Shown here: positions 54,457 through 63,260 of the stretch, in pieces | Position numbering within the stretch: position 1 is the first letter of the stretch | How the letters are laid out: every line of letters begins with the position of its first letter | Assembly (NCBI RefSeq): GCF_907164555.1 | Contig: NZ_CAJQZC010000005.1 | Location: 248,001-312,000, forward strand | Source: Paraburkholderia saeva | GTDB taxonomy: Bacteria; Pseudomonadota; Gammaproteobacteria; Burkholderiales; Burkholderiaceae | Reading direction: 5' to 3' | DNA: 64,000 nucleotides | Program-made: the position numbers and the translations under genes | Notes under the pieces: model-generated | What the model was told of the DNA's origin: nothing | The model's database searches: none | What the model saw: only the letters and a program-made list of their open reading frames with translations

Positions 54457-55866
54457 TCAGGCTCCAATCAGGCTTTGCCCGCACACGCGCACCACCTGGC
54501 CCGTCACGCCGGCCGACCCCGGATGCGCGAGCCACGCGATCGTCTGCGCGACATCGACCGGCTGGCCGCCCTGGCTCATCGAGTTCATGCGACGTCCTGC
54601 TTCGCGGATCGCAAACGGTATCTTCGCCGTCATCTGCGTTTCGATGAAGCCTGGCGCCACCGCGTTGATCGTGATTTGCCGTTCGCCCAGAAGCGACGCC
54701 ATGCCTTGCACGCGTCCGATCACGCCGGCTTTCGACGTCGCGTAGTTGCTTTGCCCGGGATTGCCCGCGATGCCGCTGATCGACGACACGCCGATAATGC
54801 GCCCGCCGTGGCGTAGCGTGCCCGCTTCGAGCAGCGCGTCGTCGATGCGTTCCTGCGCCGCCAGGTTGATGTCGATGACGCTGTGCCACGCGGTTTCTGT
54901 CATCTTCGCAATGGTTTTGTCTTTCGTGATCCCGGCGTTGTGCACGATGATGTCGATGCCGTTTTCATCGAGCGCGGCCGCGAGTTGCGCTGGCGTTTCG
55001 GGTGCGGCGATATCGAAGGCGAGGGGGGTGCCGTTCAGTTCGCGCATCGTGTGATCGAGCGCGTCTTTCGCGGACGGAATATCGACGCCGATCACATGCG
55101 CGCCTTCGGCCGCGAGCACGCCGGCAATCGATGCGCCGATACCGCGCGCCGCACCCGTCACCAGCGCGCGACGGCCCGCGAGCGGCCGCTTCCAGTCGAA
55201 ATCGGGCAGTGCGCGCGTCACGGTGTCGATGTGGACGGCCAGGCCCGACACATATGCGGAGCGTGGAGAGAGGAGGAACCGCACCGTAGTTTCAGCGAGC
55301 GCTTCCGCGCCGGGCGCGACGTAGATCAGGTTCGACGTGATACCGCGACGCGCTTCCTTGCCAAGCGAACGCGTGAAGCCTTCGAGCGCGCGTTGCGCGG
55401 TCCATTGACGCGGATTCGCGCAGCCCTGTGGCGGCCGCCCAAACACGACGATGCGCCCGCACTTGCCGAGCGAGCGCAACGCATCGTGAAAGAAGGCGTA
55501 GAGCGAATCGAACTGCGTGACATCTTCGATTCCGGTCGCGTCGAAGAGCAGCGCGCTCATACGGCCTTGCGTCGAACCCCGCTCGACCGGTTCAAAGCGG
55601 CCGGTCATCAATCCGTGTCGATGCGCGAGTGCAATCCACAAACCCGCGCTCTCGTGGGCGACGCCTGTCATGCCGGTGCGCGCAATCATGCCGGCCAGTG
55701 CGTCGAGGATTCGCGGCTGCGGACCCGCGCCCACGGCGACGAGTCCTTCGAACTCCGGCCTGTCGGCGTGATAACGACGCAGCACCTCGGGCTTCGGCAA
55801 TCCGAGCGAGCCTGCGAGCCGCGCGCCAAATGGCGAGTTGACGAAGTTCAGGTAGGCGTCGTTCAT
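54457..55866 (-). CDS. High-molecular-weight 3-oxoacyl-(ACP/CoA) reductase, FabG4 type
   Basis: A 469-residue SDR with two parts: an N-terminal flavodoxin-like domain (1-~225) without catalytic residues, and a C-terminal reductase. The latter has VTGAARGIGASIAG (cofactor, 237-244), HNAGITKD (NAG 310-312), catalytic Ser in GVSSISG (361-362) and Tyr375/Lys379 in NYATSKAG. This layout matches the HMW FabG (FabG4) group, which prefers NADH and CoA-linked substrates. The start at 55866 gives the family length; GGAAACGGACG is the ribosome binding site. It precedes maoC. Confidence 0.92.
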   Translation of the reverse strand: MNDAYLNFVNSPFGARLAGSLGLPKPEVLRRYHADRPEFEGLVAVGAGPQPRILDALAGMIARTGMTGVAHESAGLWIALAHRHGLMTGRFEPVERGSTQGRMSALLFDATGIEDVTQFDSLYAFFHDALRSLGKCGRIVVFGRPPQGCANPRQWTAQRALEGFTRSLGKEARRGITSNLIYVAPGAEALAETTVRFLLSPRSAYVSGLAVHIDTVTRALPDFDWKRPLAGRRALVTGAARGIGASIAGVLAAEGAHVIGVDIPSAKDALDHTMRELNGTPLAFDIAAPETPAQLAAALDENGIDIIVHNAGITKDKTIAKMTETAWHSVIDINLAAQERIDDALLEAGTLRHGGRIIGVSSISGIAGNPGQSNYATSKAGVIGRVQGMASLLGERQITINAVAPGFIETQMTAKIPFAIREAGRRMNSMSQGGQPVDVAQTIAWLAHPGSAGVTGQVVRVCGQSLIGA

Positions 55867-55954
55867 CGTCCGTTTCCGCAGTGTGTCGTGCTGGGCGTTC
55901 AGTGTGTGCGAAGCGTCCCGCGCATGGTCTGAATCGCGGGACGGATGTTCCGGG

Positions 55955-58453
55955 TCAGGCAGCCATTTCCGTGGCGCGCTCGAGTGCCTCCTTGCGCTTT
56001 TGCAGCGCAGCAAGCATGCCGAAGTCGGCCGGGAAATCGTCGACCTTGACGACTTCCGCGCCGTAGCGCGCGTAGTCTGCAAGCACGGCGCGCTCGCTGC
56101 CGTCGATGAGGCCAAGTCCCGCGGCCGTATCGATCCATGTTGCGAGATCCGGCAGGCTTTGCGGCATCGGCGCGATGAAGCCTTTTTTGACGGCCTCGCG
56201 CAGTTTCTGCTCGATCTGCGTGACGCGCGGCGTCAGCGCGAACACGAGCTCGCCGTAGCCGAGCGGATCGACATCGACTGGCGGAACATACGAATCCGCT
56301 ACGAGGCGTTCGCGCGCCGCACCGGGCGTCTGCATCAGTTCGGCGATTGCGGAGCCGAGGCTGTCTGAAGGCGCGCGATGCGGCAAACCGAACGGAAACG
56401 CCAGCACGCGCACGAGAGCCGCCGCGAGCCGGTTCGGGTAGTTCGCAAGTACGCCGTCGATGGCTTGCTGCGCCTGGTACAGTGCGTCCTCGACGCCCCA
56501 GCACACGAGCGGCAGATCGCTCTCCTGGCGGCCTTCGTCCTCGAAGCGCTTGAGTGTCGCCGAAATCAGGTACAGCTGCGAGAGCACGTCGCCGAGCCGG
56601 CCCGAAATGCGCTCACGACGTTTGAGCTCGCCGCCGAGCACGAACATCGAAATGTCGGCAAGCAGCGCGAACGCAGTGGAGATGCGCGTCGCGGCGCGAT
56701 AGTAGTGAACGAGCGGGGCATGTGCGCGCTGCGGCTTCGCAATGAAAGCACCACCTGTCAGCCCATACACGAAACTACGCATTGCGTTCGATGCCGTAAA
56801 GCTCGCGTGTCCGAAGAACGCTTCGTCGAAATCGCGTAGCGCCTTGTTGCGATCGGCTTCGCGCGTCGCGGCCATTTCCTTCAGCACGTACGGATGGCAC
56901 CGGATCGCACCCTGACCGAAGATGATCAGACAACGCGTGAGAATGTTCGCGCCTTCGACGGTGATCGAAATCGGCACCTGCTGGTAGGCACGCGCGAGAA
57001 AATTCGACGGCCCCATGCAGATGCCCTTGCCGGCGACGACGTCCATGCCGTCGTTGATGACCTTCCGCGCGCGTTCGGTGATGTGATACTTCGCGATTGC
57101 CGAGATCACCGAAGGCTTTTCGCCGAGATCGACCGCATGCGCCGACAGCCGGCGCGCGGCATCCATCACGTAGAGGTTGCCGCCCATGCGGCCGAGCGCT
57201 TCCTGCACCCCTTCAAACCTGCCCACGGCCGTGCGGAACTGCCGCCGCACCGCGGCATAGGCGCCCGTGCCGCGCACCGCCAGCTTCGCCATGCCGACGT
57301 TCGACGAAGGCAGCGAAATCGCGCGACCCGCCGCGAGACATTCCATCAACATGCGCCAGCCGTTGCCCACCTGTTCGCGTCCGCCGATCACCCAGTCGAG
57401 TGGAATGAACACGTCCTTGCCGGAATTCGGGCCGTTCTGGAACACGGCGTTCAGTGGCCAGTGACGGCGGCCGATTTTTACGCCCGGATGCGTTGTCGGA
57501 ATGAGTGCGCAAGTGATGCCGGGTTCGTCTTCAGCGCCGAGCAGATGGTCCGGGTCGCGCACCCGGAATGCGAGACCGAGCACCGTCGCGACCGGTCCAA
57601 GCGTGATGTAGCGTTTGTCCCACGTCACGCGAAAGCCCAGCGTTTCGCGGCCCTCGAACACGCCTTTGCAGACCACGCCCACATCCGGAATGGCAGCCGC
57701 ATCGGAGCCGGCATACGGGCTCGTGAGCGCGAAACAGGGGATTTCCTCGCCGCTTGCGAGGCGCGGCAGATAGTGGTTCTTTTGCGCTTCGGTGCCGTAG
57801 TGCATCAGCAGTTCAGCGGGCCCGAGCGAGTTCGGCACCATCACCGAAACGGCGGCCGCCGAACAGCGCGTGGAGAGCTTCATGATGACCTGCGAATGCG
57901 CGTACGCGGAGAACTGCCTGCCGCCGTACTGCTTCGGAATGATCATGCCAAGGAAGCCTTTCTCCTTGATGAACTGCCATGCTTCAGGCGAGAGATCCTG
58001 CCACACCGCGCCCGTTTCCCAGTCGTTCGCGAGATCGCACAGGTGCTGGCATTCGTTGTCGAGGAACAGCTGCTCTTCAGCGGTGAGCGTGGCGGGGCCG
58101 TGCGCGAGCAACGTGTCCCAGTGCGGCCGACCGGAGAAGAGCGCGGCGTCCCACCAGACCGTGCCGGCTTCGATCGCATCGCGCTCGGTCGGCGACATCT
58201 CGGGCAGGATCCCGCGAAAGATGTCGAGCACGGGCTTCGTGAGCCACATGCGGCGCAGAGGCTTGAACGCAAGGACAAGCGCCGGAACCACGAGCACGAC
58301 GGCAAGGAGCGTCGTGGCGAGCGGCCCCGCTGCACCCGTCAGGGACGCGACGCCGACCCACGCCACCATGAAAACCAGCCACCATGCCGCGCGTGCCTGC
58401 ATGAAAACGAGTCCGGCACCCGCAACGAAGAGCGCAACGATAAGCCACGGCAT
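55955..58453 (-). CDS. fadE: Acyl-CoA dehydrogenase FadE
   Basis: An 832-residue FadE-type acyl-CoA dehydrogenase, matching E. coli FadE (814). Two membrane helices lie at the start (about 4-22 and 24-60). The flavin dehydrogenase domain includes GMIIPKQYGGRQFSAYAHSQ, CFALTSPYAGSDAAAIPDVG, and the catalytic-Glu region PISITVEGANILTRCLIIFG. The C-terminal DUF1974-type extension is present (SDLPLVCWGVEDALYQAQQA). GGGAGG precedes the ATG. It introduces the first double bond in beta-oxidation and follows the TetR gene by 127 bases. Confidence 0.94.
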   Translation of the reverse strand: MPWLIVALFVAGAGLVFMQARAAWWLVFMVAWVGVASLTGAAGPLATTLLAVVLVVPALVLAFKPLRRMWLTKPVLDIFRGILPEMSPTERDAIEAGTVWWDAALFSGRPHWDTLLAHGPATLTAEEQLFLDNECQHLCDLANDWETGAVWQDLSPEAWQFIKEKGFLGMIIPKQYGGRQFSAYAHSQVIMKLSTRCSAAAVSVMVPNSLGPAELLMHYGTEAQKNHYLPRLASGEEIPCFALTSPYAGSDAAAIPDVGVVCKGVFEGRETLGFRVTWDKRYITLGPVATVLGLAFRVRDPDHLLGAEDEPGITCALIPTTHPGVKIGRRHWPLNAVFQNGPNSGKDVFIPLDWVIGGREQVGNGWRMLMECLAAGRAISLPSSNVGMAKLAVRGTGAYAAVRRQFRTAVGRFEGVQEALGRMGGNLYVMDAARRLSAHAVDLGEKPSVISAIAKYHITERARKVINDGMDVVAGKGICMGPSNFLARAYQQVPISITVEGANILTRCLIIFGQGAIRCHPYVLKEMAATREADRNKALRDFDEAFFGHASFTASNAMRSFVYGLTGGAFIAKPQRAHAPLVHYYRAATRISTAFALLADISMFVLGGELKRRERISGRLGDVLSQLYLISATLKRFEDEGRQESDLPLVCWGVEDALYQAQQAIDGVLANYPNRLAAALVRVLAFPFGLPHRAPSDSLGSAIAELMQTPGAARERLVADSYVPPVDVDPLGYGELVFALTPRVTQIEQKLREAVKKGFIAPMPQSLPDLATWIDTAAGLGLIDGSERAVLADYARYGAEVVKVDDFPADFGMLAALQKRKEALERATEMAA

Positions 58454-58580
58454 GACGAATCCTCCCTGTTTTCAACGTGCGCCCGGGCGCGTCCGCGCGA
58501 ACGGCGCGCTTCTGGTGTGTTACCGGCTGGCTGGCGCGGCGGACGATACGCCGGATCGCACGTCAACGCGCCTTTTCCTG

Positions 58581-59462
58581 TCAGACCGGATGATTCACTG
58601 CGTGTTCGGCTGCGGAAGCAGAATGTACGGACGTGCGCGACGCAGGACCGTCGGAGGGCGAGCCGGAATCCGCTGCGCCATGCAGGCTGGATGTACCGGG
58701 ACCACCGGCCGTGCCCGCGCCCGCAGGCGACGTGCCAGGACAGTCGAGGTCGCTGCCGTCGGCGGCATCGCCAAGGACAGCGGCGAACGCGGCGAACTGT
58801 GAAGCGTCGGGTAGCGGCGCCTTCAGCGCGGAGACCATGAGCGAGGCAAGGCGCGCAATCAGTTGCAGGTCGTTCATCGACTTGCCCTGCGAGAACCCGG
58901 CGATGAGGCTCTCAGTGTCCGCGCCGGCCAGCACGCCCGACAGCGCACCGATTGCGAAGTGCAGACGCCAGCCGAGTTCCTCGCGCGGCAGATGCGGCAG
59001 CGCGCGCTCGAACGCATCGAAGAAACGCATCGCGACAGACTGGTAGTGCGCCGCGAGAAAGTCGCGGATGAACGAGGACGGATCGGTACAGGCGCGACCC
59101 AGGAGCCGCAGGAATGCCTTGCCGCCGGCCTCCGGATCACGGGAAAGCCGCAGCGCGGGAATGAACATCGCGCCCAGCACGTGCTCGCAGGTAAGACGCG
59201 AGCCCAGCATCGCGTCGAAGCGGTCCAGCAGCTTCAGACGCTCCTCGTTCAGCCGGTCGAGCCGCCGCGAGAGCATCGCGTGAATCAGCGCTTCCTTGCT
59301 GCCGAAGTGATAGTTGACCGCGGCGAGGTTGACCTCGGCGCGCGACGTGATCTGCCGCAACGACATCGCCTCGTAGCCGCATTCGATGAAGAGCGTTTCA
59401 GCCGCGTCGAGGATCCGGGACTTGGTGTCGCCGGCAAGCCGGCCGGTGGTGCGAACTCCCAT
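58581..59462 (-). CDS. TetR-family regulator of the fatty-acid cluster
   Basis: A 293-residue TetR-type repressor. The helix-turn-helix is at residues ~14-62: SRILDAAETLFIECGYEAMS, LRQITSRAEVNLAAVNYHFG, SKEALIHAML. The ligand domain follows, and the last ~60 residues are Gly/Ser/Ala-rich and disordered. GGGAGG lies 8 bases before the ATG at 59462. It is first in the minus-strand series tetR-fadE-fabG-maoC-orf-thiolase-fadD, so it probably senses acyl-CoA and represses the set, like PsrA or FadR-type TetR proteins. A PsrA-like box lies upstream. Confidence 0.9.
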   Translation of the reverse strand: MGVRTTGRLAGDTKSRILDAAETLFIECGYEAMSLRQITSRAEVNLAAVNYHFGSKEALIHAMLSRRLDRLNEERLKLLDRFDAMLGSRLTCEHVLGAMFIPALRLSRDPEAGGKAFLRLLGRACTDPSSFIRDFLAAHYQSVAMRFFDAFERALPHLPREELGWRLHFAIGALSGVLAGADTESLIAGFSQGKSMNDLQLIARLASLMVSALKAPLPDASQFAAFAAVLGDAADGSDLDCPGTSPAGAGTAGGPGTSSLHGAADSGSPSDGPASRTSVHSASAAEHAVNHPV

Positions 59463-59519
59463 GTTGCGCCTCCCTTGTCGCTCGCCCAAACCGCGAACAG
59501 GCGATTCAAGTACCCGATT

Positions 59520-59533
59520 GAAACAGTCGTTTT
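59520..59533. promoter_or_regulatory. Putative operator for the TetR regulator (PsrA-like box)
   Basis: GAAACAGTCGTTTT matches the palindromic layout GAAAC-N4-GTTTC of PsrA-type sites with one mismatch, 58 bases upstream of the tetR ATG. TTCAA-N8-TTGAA overlaps just downstream (59505-59522). Self-repression is inferred. Confidence 0.5.
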
Positions 59534-59660
59534 TTTCAGGATAAGAAGCGCGTGCTTTTAACAGCAAGCTTGAATGTGGACGGACTCCTCTAAAAGGTGC
59601 TCGATCAGGGTCATTTGCTGCGTCGCGACACTGCTTGCAGTGAGGCGCCGCGCGCATGAA

Positions 59661-59692
59661 AAGGCCACTCCGGCGGATACCGGAGCGGCCTT
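59661..59692 (-). terminator. Terminator after the MFS transporter gene
   Basis: AAGGCC(A)CTCCGG / CCGGAG(C)GGCCTT with a 6-base loop; on the minus strand it is followed by TTTTC. It lies about 80 bases after the stop of the MFS gene. Confidence 0.7.
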
Positions 59693-59774
59693 ATACAGTG
59701 GGCGAAAATAGCGCGGATCCTGTGTGTTGCCGGATATTCGCGCTGGCCGCGCGCCGGCGCTCAGCGTGTTGCGC

Positions 59775-60995
59775 TCAGTGGAGCGCCGCGACCTCTTTGG
59801 CTGACTGGGTCATATCGATGCCGCGTCGTTCACGGCTAAAGAGAATCAGCACGGCGATCACGACCGCCACGATGCCCGCGACCATCGCCATCGGCAACGC
59901 GTAATTGTTGCCATGCGCTTCCGCGAACTTCGACTGCATCGGCCCGTTGATCGCGGCAAGGAGGTTGCCCAGCTGATAGACGAGACCGGGGAAGGTCGCG
60001 CGGATATCGTCGGGCGAGATTTCGTTCAGGTGGACCGGAATCACGCCCCAGGCGCCTTGCACTGCGATCTGCATCAGAAACGCGCCAGCGGCGAGCATTA
60101 CCGGGCCGGTCGAGAACGCCCATGGCCAGAGCGCCGGCAACGCGATCAGCGAGGCGATGAAAATGGCGCGCTTGCGGCCAATCTTTTCAGAAAGCGCGCC
60201 GAAGAAGAGGCCACCGACAATCGCGCCGATATTCAGCACGATGGAAATGTTCTGCACCGTTTCAGGACCGAACTGGTGCTGCACGCGCAGGAACGTCGGG
60301 TACATGTCCTGCGTGCCGTGCGAGAAGAAGTTGAACGCGGTCATCAGCACGATCGCGTAGAGCGACAGCTTCACGTTCTGCCTGAGTGTGGCGATCAGGC
60401 TGGGGCGTGCCCGTTGTTCCATCGTTTTCCACGCGGGCGATTCGGGCACGTGTGCGCGGACGTACAGCACGAGGAGCGCAGGCAGAACGCCGACGAAGAA
60501 CATGCCGCGCCAGCCGATGTACGGAAAAAGCTGACCGAACACCAGTGACGCGAGCAGGTAGCCGCTCGGGTAGCCCGCCTGGAGCAGTCCTGACACAAAA
60601 CCGCGTGCGCGCGGCGGAATGGTTTCCATGGTGAGTGCCGAGCCGACGCCCCATTCGCCGCCCATCGCGACGCCGAACAGCGTGCGCAGCACGAGCAGGG
60701 TGGCGAGATTCGGCGAAAAGCCCGACAGCAGTTCGAGCAGGGAATAGCACGCGATGTTGACCATCAGCGTGGGACGTCGGCCGAAGCGGTCGGCGAGCCG
60801 TCCGAAAATGAGTGCGCCGACGGGTCGCGCCATCAGCGTCAGAAAAATCGCGTATGAGACGGAAGATATTTCCGTATTAAAGTCGTGAGCGATATCTTTC
60901 AATATAAAAACCATCAGAAAGAAATCGAATGCGTCGAGGGTCCAGCCGAGATAGGCGGCAATCGTGACGTTTCTCTGTTCCCGGGTCCAGCTCAT
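59775..60995 (-). CDS. MFS carboxylate (lactate/sialate-type) transporter
   Basis: A 406-residue major-facilitator protein with 12 predicted helices. AAYLGWTLDAFDFFLMVFIL in helix 1, motif A GRLADRFGRRPTLMVNI, and GGEWGVGSALTMETIPPRARGF are typical of the SHS (sialate:H+ / lactate) symporter family. The central loop is short. Start MSWTREQRN at 60995 is favoured by AGGAGAACAACGAC upstream; the extension to 61022 is less likely. The substrate is probably a monocarboxylate but cannot be fixed from sequence. Confidence 0.88.
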   Translation of the reverse strand: MSWTREQRNVTIAAYLGWTLDAFDFFLMVFILKDIAHDFNTEISSVSYAIFLTLMARPVGALIFGRLADRFGRRPTLMVNIACYSLLELLSGFSPNLATLLVLRTLFGVAMGGEWGVGSALTMETIPPRARGFVSGLLQAGYPSGYLLASLVFGQLFPYIGWRGMFFVGVLPALLVLYVRAHVPESPAWKTMEQRARPSLIATLRQNVKLSLYAIVLMTAFNFFSHGTQDMYPTFLRVQHQFGPETVQNISIVLNIGAIVGGLFFGALSEKIGRKRAIFIASLIALPALWPWAFSTGPVMLAAGAFLMQIAVQGAWGVIPVHLNEISPDDIRATFPGLVYQLGNLLAAINGPMQSKFAEAHGNNYALPMAMVAGIVAVVIAVLILFSRERRGIDMTQSAKEVAALH

Positions 60996-61430
60996 GTCGT
61001 TGTTCTCCTGTTCCTGTTCCACAGTATCCCGCCTGCATGCGACGCGGTCTCCAGCGTTTTTCGCATGCCCCGTGAGTGCGGGTTTCGCGAAAGTGTACGC
61101 CGGGCGTTAAGCGGTTGCAGGGTTGGATTCGCCAGTTTTCGTGGTAATCCCTTAGTAAATGCGCATTCAATCCGACATTAAGTGCTTTTTCGTCGGCTAT
61201 ATGAAATATTCGTATCGAAACCGATATATTTATCGAGGTATTTCGTAATCTGGATATCGGTGTATTTCCTGTCTGCGGGTGTCCCCGACTGCCGGCCGCG
61301 CACGCCGTCTTGTTCGCCAGCAAACATACGAGGTGAGCGCAGGACGATTACGATTTCATAACATGTCGTCTGCACGTTGCGAGGCCGCCAGGGACCGGGC
61401 AACCGTGCGCGCGGATGCAGGGGGATATCA
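60996..61430. other. AT-richer intergenic region
   Basis: No gene is supported. The segment 61140-61270 is much more AT-rich than the window average and holds an inverted repeat ACCGATAT (61220-61227) / ATATCGGT (61254-61261), plus runs of A/T that could carry promoters for either flank. Confidence 0.5.
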
Positions 61431-63026
61431 ATGAACAGCGTTTCCATCGCGCGCGGCAATGGTGCCGCGTTCAGTCGTACCGGTTTGAGTCTGCAGCAGA
61501 TTCTTTTCCTGGGCACGGTGGTCCTCGCGGGCGCATTGTTCTGGATTGCGCCGCGCCCGCCAATGGGCGATTTGCCACAACACGCGGGGCAGGTGGCAAC
61601 ACTGCGCGATCTGCTCGACGGCACGTCGCCATGGACGAATCTCGTCTACATCAATTACTTCACGCCGTATCTGCTCGGCTACGTCATTGCAGTGGCGCTG
61701 TCGTTCTTCGTGCCTGTGCTGGTCGCGATGAAGCTTTCGCTGACGCTCGCGTTCTACGCATTCATGCTGGGCTGCGTTTGCCTGCGCAGGCGCTTCAACG
61801 CCGACGCTCGTCTCGACTGGCTGTTCGTACCTGGCTTCTTCGGCTTTGCCTTCCAGTTCGGCTTCTTCACTTTTCTGATGGCGGCGCCCGTCGGGCTATT
61901 CTTTCTTGTCGTGGCGAGCAGGTACGCTACCGCACCCACGCCTGAGCGGGGCGTAGCCGTTGTCGCGATGGGCGTGCTGGCCTTTTTCTCGCATGGTCTT
62001 GTGTTCGCGTTCGCCTGCGCAACGGGCGGCGCGCTGGTGCCGTTCAGCCTCCGGGGCGTTCGGCGCGTCGCGCTCGCGTCGGTACCGTATGCGTTGCTCG
62101 GCGGGCTGACTGTCGTCTACCTGCTGTACGTGAAGCACCACAACCTGGTGACGTGGACCGGCGAGCCTCACACTGGCCCGAACCTGGTGTGGGACTGGAC
62201 ACAGGCGTCGTGGGGCTGGCACCGCAGCTTCAATTTCCTTCTGTATGTGTTCGCCGCGCAGATGAAGGACTGGTACTTCCTGCTCGCCGGCATGTTCATG
62301 CTGGCCACCCCGTGGCTCCTCGGCGCAAGATTGAACCGGGGTTCGCCGACGGCATTCGTGCCGATGCTTGCGATGCTCGTCGTCTGGCTGCTGGTTCCGT
62401 CTGCCGCACTCGATGTCGAATACGTCTATCACCGTTTTGCGCTTTATCTGCTGCCGGCATACGCAATCATGTTTGTTCCGGCCGACGTGCGCCGCGATAC
62501 CAGGGCGCCGAGTGGCCCATGGATGTCACGCGTGCCGTTGCTCACGCGGATTGTTCTGATCGCGATCTGCTGGTCGTTTCTCGGCGTGGTCGCGATGCGC
62601 GAGCAGCGCTTCGCCGCGGCGAATGCGCCGTTCGAGACACTGCTCGATGCAACTGAACCGGGGCAACGCGCGTTGAGCCTCGTCTACGATCCCGGCAGCA
62701 CGATCGTTCACAACCCATACACGCTGCACAGCTATCCGAACTGGTATGAGGCTGAGCAGCAGGGTTTCGTCGATTTCAGTTTCGCGTATCTGTTGCCGCA
62801 GATCGTCAGGTTCAGACCAGATCATGTGCCCCCGATGAGGCCTGAATTCTCGGTGGCACCGCAATACTTCGACTGGAAGGCGGTTCACGGCCGCATCTAT
62901 CGGTACTTCTTCGTCCATCACCTCAAGCCGCTCCCCGTCGCGATGTTCGACAACGACGAGTGTCAGGTCGTGCTGCGTGCGCAAGCCGGAGACTGGTCGC
63001 TGTTCGAGCGGATCGCGTGCCGGTAG
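61431..63026 (+). CDS. Multi-spanning membrane protein, GT-C glycosyltransferase-like
   Basis: A 531-residue membrane protein with about ten to twelve helices. After the first helix is PPMGDLPQHAGQVATLRDLL, an acidic loop like that of GT-C enzymes that use lipid-linked sugars; other visible stretches are FGFAFQFGFFTFLMAAPVGL and EYVYHRFALYLLPAYAIM. The C-terminal ~110 residues form a soluble domain. Start at 61431 has AGGGGGATATCA upstream. The exact family is not assigned; GT-C is inferred from topology and motif. An acyltransferase gene follows, which suits polysaccharide modification. Confidence 0.7.
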   Translation: MNSVSIARGNGAAFSRTGLSLQQILFLGTVVLAGALFWIAPRPPMGDLPQHAGQVATLRDLLDGTSPWTNLVYINYFTPYLLGYVIAVALSFFVPVLVAMKLSLTLAFYAFMLGCVCLRRRFNADARLDWLFVPGFFGFAFQFGFFTFLMAAPVGLFFLVVASRYATAPTPERGVAVVAMGVLAFFSHGLVFAFACATGGALVPFSLRGVRRVALASVPYALLGGLTVVYLLYVKHHNLVTWTGEPHTGPNLVWDWTQASWGWHRSFNFLLYVFAAQMKDWYFLLAGMFMLATPWLLGARLNRGSPTAFVPMLAMLVVWLLVPSAALDVEYVYHRFALYLLPAYAIMFVPADVRRDTRAPSGPWMSRVPLLTRIVLIAICWSFLGVVAMREQRFAAANAPFETLLDATEPGQRALSLVYDPGSTIVHNPYTLHSYPNWYEAEQQGFVDFSFAYLLPQIVRFRPDHVPPMRPEFSVAPQYFDWKAVHGRIYRYFFVHHLKPLPVAMFDNDECQVVLRAQAGDWSLFERIACR

Positions 63027-63260
63027 TGGAGCGGTAATGGGCGTTCGGAGGCAATTCCGGATTCGGCGCAGTCATTGAATGCGCGGCGCGCTCACATGTG
63101 TTCGTACGTCCGCGCACAGATGCCGGGCCCGCTTTCCATCTAGAGTGAAGCCACGTCAGCCCATGTCGCACGGGTTTCCCCGTGTGTGCCCGATACACCA
63201 TGTGGGTTTTGCCGGAATCGTGATTTTGTACAACGGGGTGCCGCACAGGACATAACGAGC

